Shown: one piece after another, positions 54,753-57,839 of the stretch
How positions within the stretch are numbered: position 1 is the first letter of the stretch
How the letters are laid out: every line of letters begins with the position of its first letter
Source: Trichomonas vaginalis G3
Lineage: Eukaryota; Parabasalia; Trichomonadida; Trichomonadidae
Assembly (NCBI RefSeq): GCF_026262505.1
Contig: NW_026529278.1
Coordinates: forward strand, 1 to 57,839
Direction of reading: 5' to 3'
Length of the DNA: 57,839 bases
The notes under the pieces: model-generated
What the model saw: the letters and a program-made list of their open reading frames with translations, nothing else
What the model was told of the DNA's origin: nothing
Databases searched by the model: none
Position numbers and translations under genes: made by a program

Positions 54753-57400
54753 ATGCCACGTAAGCTACGTAAGAATATACGTAAGAGGAAGAGAGCATTG
54801 AAACATCCAATAGTAAAACTGACACCACAACAACAGTTGCAACAACAAATTATGAATGACCCCACTATGTTGCAACAAATGTCAAGCAACCCTATGCTTT
54901 TAAACCGAGTTATTGGTGCACAGAGTGGAGGTTTAAGAGCGGCACTTTTAGCGAAAATGGCAGGCTATGGTGGAGCTGCAGACGGAACAGCTTATAACCC
55001 TCAAAGTCAAATGAATTTGAGTTCACTCAAAAATCAAATAACAGATGTCAAAAAGTCAAACATAGACATACAGAAACAAATAAGTGAAAACGAAAAGAAA
55101 CTAGAATATGACAGACACACAAAGAAACTCAATGAGTTAAACGTAGAGAAAAAGAAGAAAGAAGAACAACTGAAAGAACTAAGTACAGAGGAATATGCGA
55201 AAAAAGTGTCAGAAAAAGCAGCAGAAGTAGCAAAAATGGAACAAGATGTTATAAATTTGAAAACCATACTACTCAATATAAAGTACTGAAAGATGAAGAA
55301 ATAAAACAAAAAGCCCTGAAGACATATATGGATAGCGATGAGTATAAAAAGAAGTTGAAGCAAATGTAAAGGCAGAAAAACTTTTACAGTTGCAAAACCA
55401 AACCGTACAGTATGAAAACTTAGCACAAGAAAGTAAAAATAACGACGCAGCCATGCAAAAGGCAATGAAAAGCGCAGAATATATAAAAGCTAATAATGAC
55501 TGGTTAGATGCCCAAGCCAACGCCAAAGCAGCCCAACTTATAGGGTCAATAAGGACAAAAATACAAGCGGATGAAGACAGTTCAAATGAAGCTTTAATGA
55601 ATGCTGACTTTAAGAACGCCTTCGAAGCTCTTCATAGTAAGGTGAAACTAGTGAACGACTTCTCATCTGGAAAGAAACTGAAGTCTGAAGGTTTCGACAA
55701 CGAGTTAAGAGAAGTAGCACAAAATATGACGAAAATAACAGATGCAGCAACGAGACAGGCAGTTCAAAGTGCCTATGACGCCGTTAGAGCAACTGTTGTG
55801 GAAAGTCAAGAAAAAGAGTTACAACAGACCAAAACAGACCTAGTAAATGCTTTCTTAAGAAAAAAGTCAGGTAGGACATTATGCTGCAGATGGAACATAT
55901 GTGCCAGCTGGTGGAACTTATATACCAGCTGGTGGAACTTATATACCACCAAACCCTCCAAGAGAAGCACCTGCACCAGGACTACCTAAAACATTTACAT
56001 CGTCACATGGACACAGACACAGGCATGCACCAAAACCAACAGTTCAAAACCCTGCACAACAACAACCACAACCAGCACCACAACCAACAGTTCAAAACAC
56101 TGCACAGCAACCAACAGTTCAAAACCCTGCACAGCAACCAACAGTTCAAAACCCTGCACAACAACAACCACAAACAGAGCAAGGACATAAAAGAAGTAGA
56201 GAACAAGGAAACCAAGAATTCTTAAAAATGCTTAAGGAAAATTATGGTTACCCAGATACTCTTGACTTTAGTGACAGATATAAAGAAGCTATTAGAAAGT
56301 TCAAGGAAGGAAATACTGACCCGAACCTATTTAGCTTTATGGTTCAGCACCAAATGGGATATAATTTCAAACCTGGAAAATACAAGCTCGCTAAGGGATA
56401 TGATTTAATAGCATATCATCCAAATGACATGACTGAATTTACTCCGAGATATTTGGTGTCAGAGCTAAATGATAATTCAACTCTCTTCATGAAACGCGTA
56501 AAAAATAGAGACGGAACGAAAGAAGAAAGGTTTATGAGTCCGGATGACTTAGATAGGGAACTTTTTAAAAACGGTCTCGGAATATATGAAATGCCAGCAG
56601 ATGAGGTACAAGAAACTCCACAGGAAGAAGTTCAGATACAACCAGACATGGAAGAAATAGTTTCAGGCAACAACAGCTAGAAGAGCCTGAAGGAAACGAA
56701 CAAGTCCCTCCTTTGGAAACTTAACTTCACAGAACTAGATGAAGATTTGGAACAGCCGAAAAATCTTGACCCTCAACAAGTGATGCGGGGAATATGGAAT
56801 CTTTCCAAGAGTCTAAGAAAAATTCGGCTGACATAGTAGAAGAATATCGAAAAATGTTCGCCGACATTACAAAAGACTCCAACATCAGATGAAAATATTC
56901 AGCATAGAATGGAAGAACTGAAAGAAAGTGTACGCAAATACAACAATCCTTTTTACTTACGACCATATAACGTTCAATCTTTGGCTGAACTCGGTGAAAA
57001 TAAAAGGTTAAATTTCACCAAAACATATAGAAATGAAACATTGTTTAAAGTTCATTCAGAACCTAACCAATATGGAAACAAACCTACTTTTGTTTCTGCA
57101 GACTATGGAAACTACAATGAGATGGGGTCATAAAGCTAATCCGGATAGGTGGTTCATAAACTTACAACCTCAATTCCAAGAAGTTGTAGACGCAATGGAA
57201 GTGAATGGTGAACCAGATATAGCTGGTATTTTTCAGCGCGGCTTTAATGCCATTGAAAGATATGAAACATGCAGATATTTTGGACCAGTATGAAATGAAC
57301 ATGGCTGATGGAAATATAACGCCTGACGTTCTAGAACATTTATCTCAAAGAACTACACAGAACCATAGAGATGGTATATTTGGTGAAGAGTTTAGAAAAG
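54753..57400 (+). pseudogene. Maverick coiled-coil, PQ-rich structural gene, copy 3 (broken, longest)
   Basis: Same order as the other copies: basic start, coiled coil, GGTYIPA units, HGHRHRH, QPTVQN repeats, then GYPDTLDFSDRYKEA. This copy continues into a further region not present in copies 1 and 2 (MEELKESVRKYNNPFYLRPY, RWFINLQPQFQEVVDAMEVN), so the family's full gene is longer than 2.5 kb. It is broken. The role is probably virion core or scaffold, inferred from the basic start and long coiled coil. Confidence 0.55.
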
Positions 57401-57839
57401 AAAGTTAGGGAGAGAGAAGGAAGAGAAACCTATTGTACATGACCTTGCAAACGAAAGTTTACAAAATGTCATAAAAACTTACTTTGCAGACAATGAACTG
57501 AGAAGGGATGAATATTTAAGAAAACTCAAATGGACAGTACCAAATGAAATGTTAGTATTGAAAAAACATGTTCCTTGACAAAATAAAACCAACTGTCAAG
57601 GTGTGTTCGTTAATGATATGAGAGCTGCAGAAACAGAACACTTGAAAAGTTGGAGAAAATAGTATTGGGTGCTCCACGGAAGGTGGAAACGTTTGAAGTA
57701 GATGAGAATAGATAAAGCTTATAAAAATTTGAACGATAGTTACTGAAAAACTGACATGTAAAGGCGTTTATTTTTGCGTCCTTTCTTGTGAAAAGTCAGA
57801 AAATAAATGTTAGTTTTATTTTTATTTATTGTTTTTGAT
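57401..57839. other. Decayed coding-like DNA and AT-rich upstream region
   Basis: No intact gene is present. The left part looks like decayed coding sequence of M3. A GCGTTTATTTTTGCG word at about 57764 and the TTAGTTTTATTTTTATTTA stretch resemble gene-boundary DNA of M1. Confidence 0.4.

Larger units (their letters stand above)
54540..57839. mobile_element. Partial Maverick M3, running off the window
   Basis: The sequence matches 1555-3402 and 31540-33655 closely over the shared part and continues beyond both. At the far right (57770-57839) an AT-rich stretch with GTTAGTTTTATTTTTATTTA matches the upstream region of the KilA-N gene at 14702, so a KilA-N gene may follow outside the window. 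It is broken repeatedly (several breaks), yet close in sequence to the other copies. Confidence 0.6.

Overview
The window looks like nuclear DNA of a trichomonad, most likely Trichomonas vaginalis or a close relative. It is AT-rich, has no recognisable housekeeping gene, tRNA or rRNA, and is packed with Maverick/Polinton elements, whose gene set (protein-primed DNA polymerase B, packaging ATPase, jelly-roll capsid protein, retroviral-type integrase, KilA-N proteins) fits the Polintons known from that organism. The species call is an inference, because no host marker gene is present.

Layout. (1) 1-3402: a partial Maverick fragment with an acidic-tailed gene and a broken copy of a coiled-coil, PQ-rich structural gene. 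(2) 3703-26750: a pogo-like DD35D DNA transposon whose transposase frame is split by a full-length Maverick (M1, 4270-25458, 21,189 bp). M1 has terminal inverted repeats of about 650 bp that are almost identical and a 5-bp target duplication (ATCTC). Its arrangement is complete, with about four or five breaks, and the near-identical termini point to a recent insertion. (3) 26751-30363: gene-poor AT-rich DNA with a triple 32-bp pyrimidine repeat, degenerate hairpins and a tandem array of 250-bp units, each holding four palindromes. (4) 30432-31361: a truncated rve-type (IS3/IS481-like) DDE transposase. (5) about 31500-54200: a second, more decayed and chimeric Maverick-like element (M2). It has its own capsid, ATPase and integrase genes, an SF3 helicase, a divergent polymerase, a phage-tail-fibre-like gene, membrane-active-looking small proteins, a Dam-type methyltransferase and a GC-richer accessory block (about 40.0-45.9 kb). 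A second four-palindrome array lies near its right side. (6) 54540-57839: the start of a third, broken copy (M3), running off the window.

How the parts fit. In M1 the polymerase, integrase and termini serve replication and insertion. The ATPase, capsid protein, related minor structural proteins, a collagen/tail-fibre protein and a membrane protein would form and fill a particle. KilA-N proteins and small basic proteins are candidates for DNA binding or regulation. M2 keeps recognisable relatives of many of these in shuffled orientation, but with a different replication set.

Most striking beyond the genes: six copies in M1 of a roughly 28-bp double-hairpin element whose stems are kept by compensating changes, three of them in frame inside coding sequence and one with an unfilled paralogous site; a palindrome family centred on AGATCT; two diverged satellite arrays sharing a four-hairpin, 249-250 bp layout; and a 22-bp iteron cluster between divergent genes. 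All functional calls come from reading the sequence; no database search was run.
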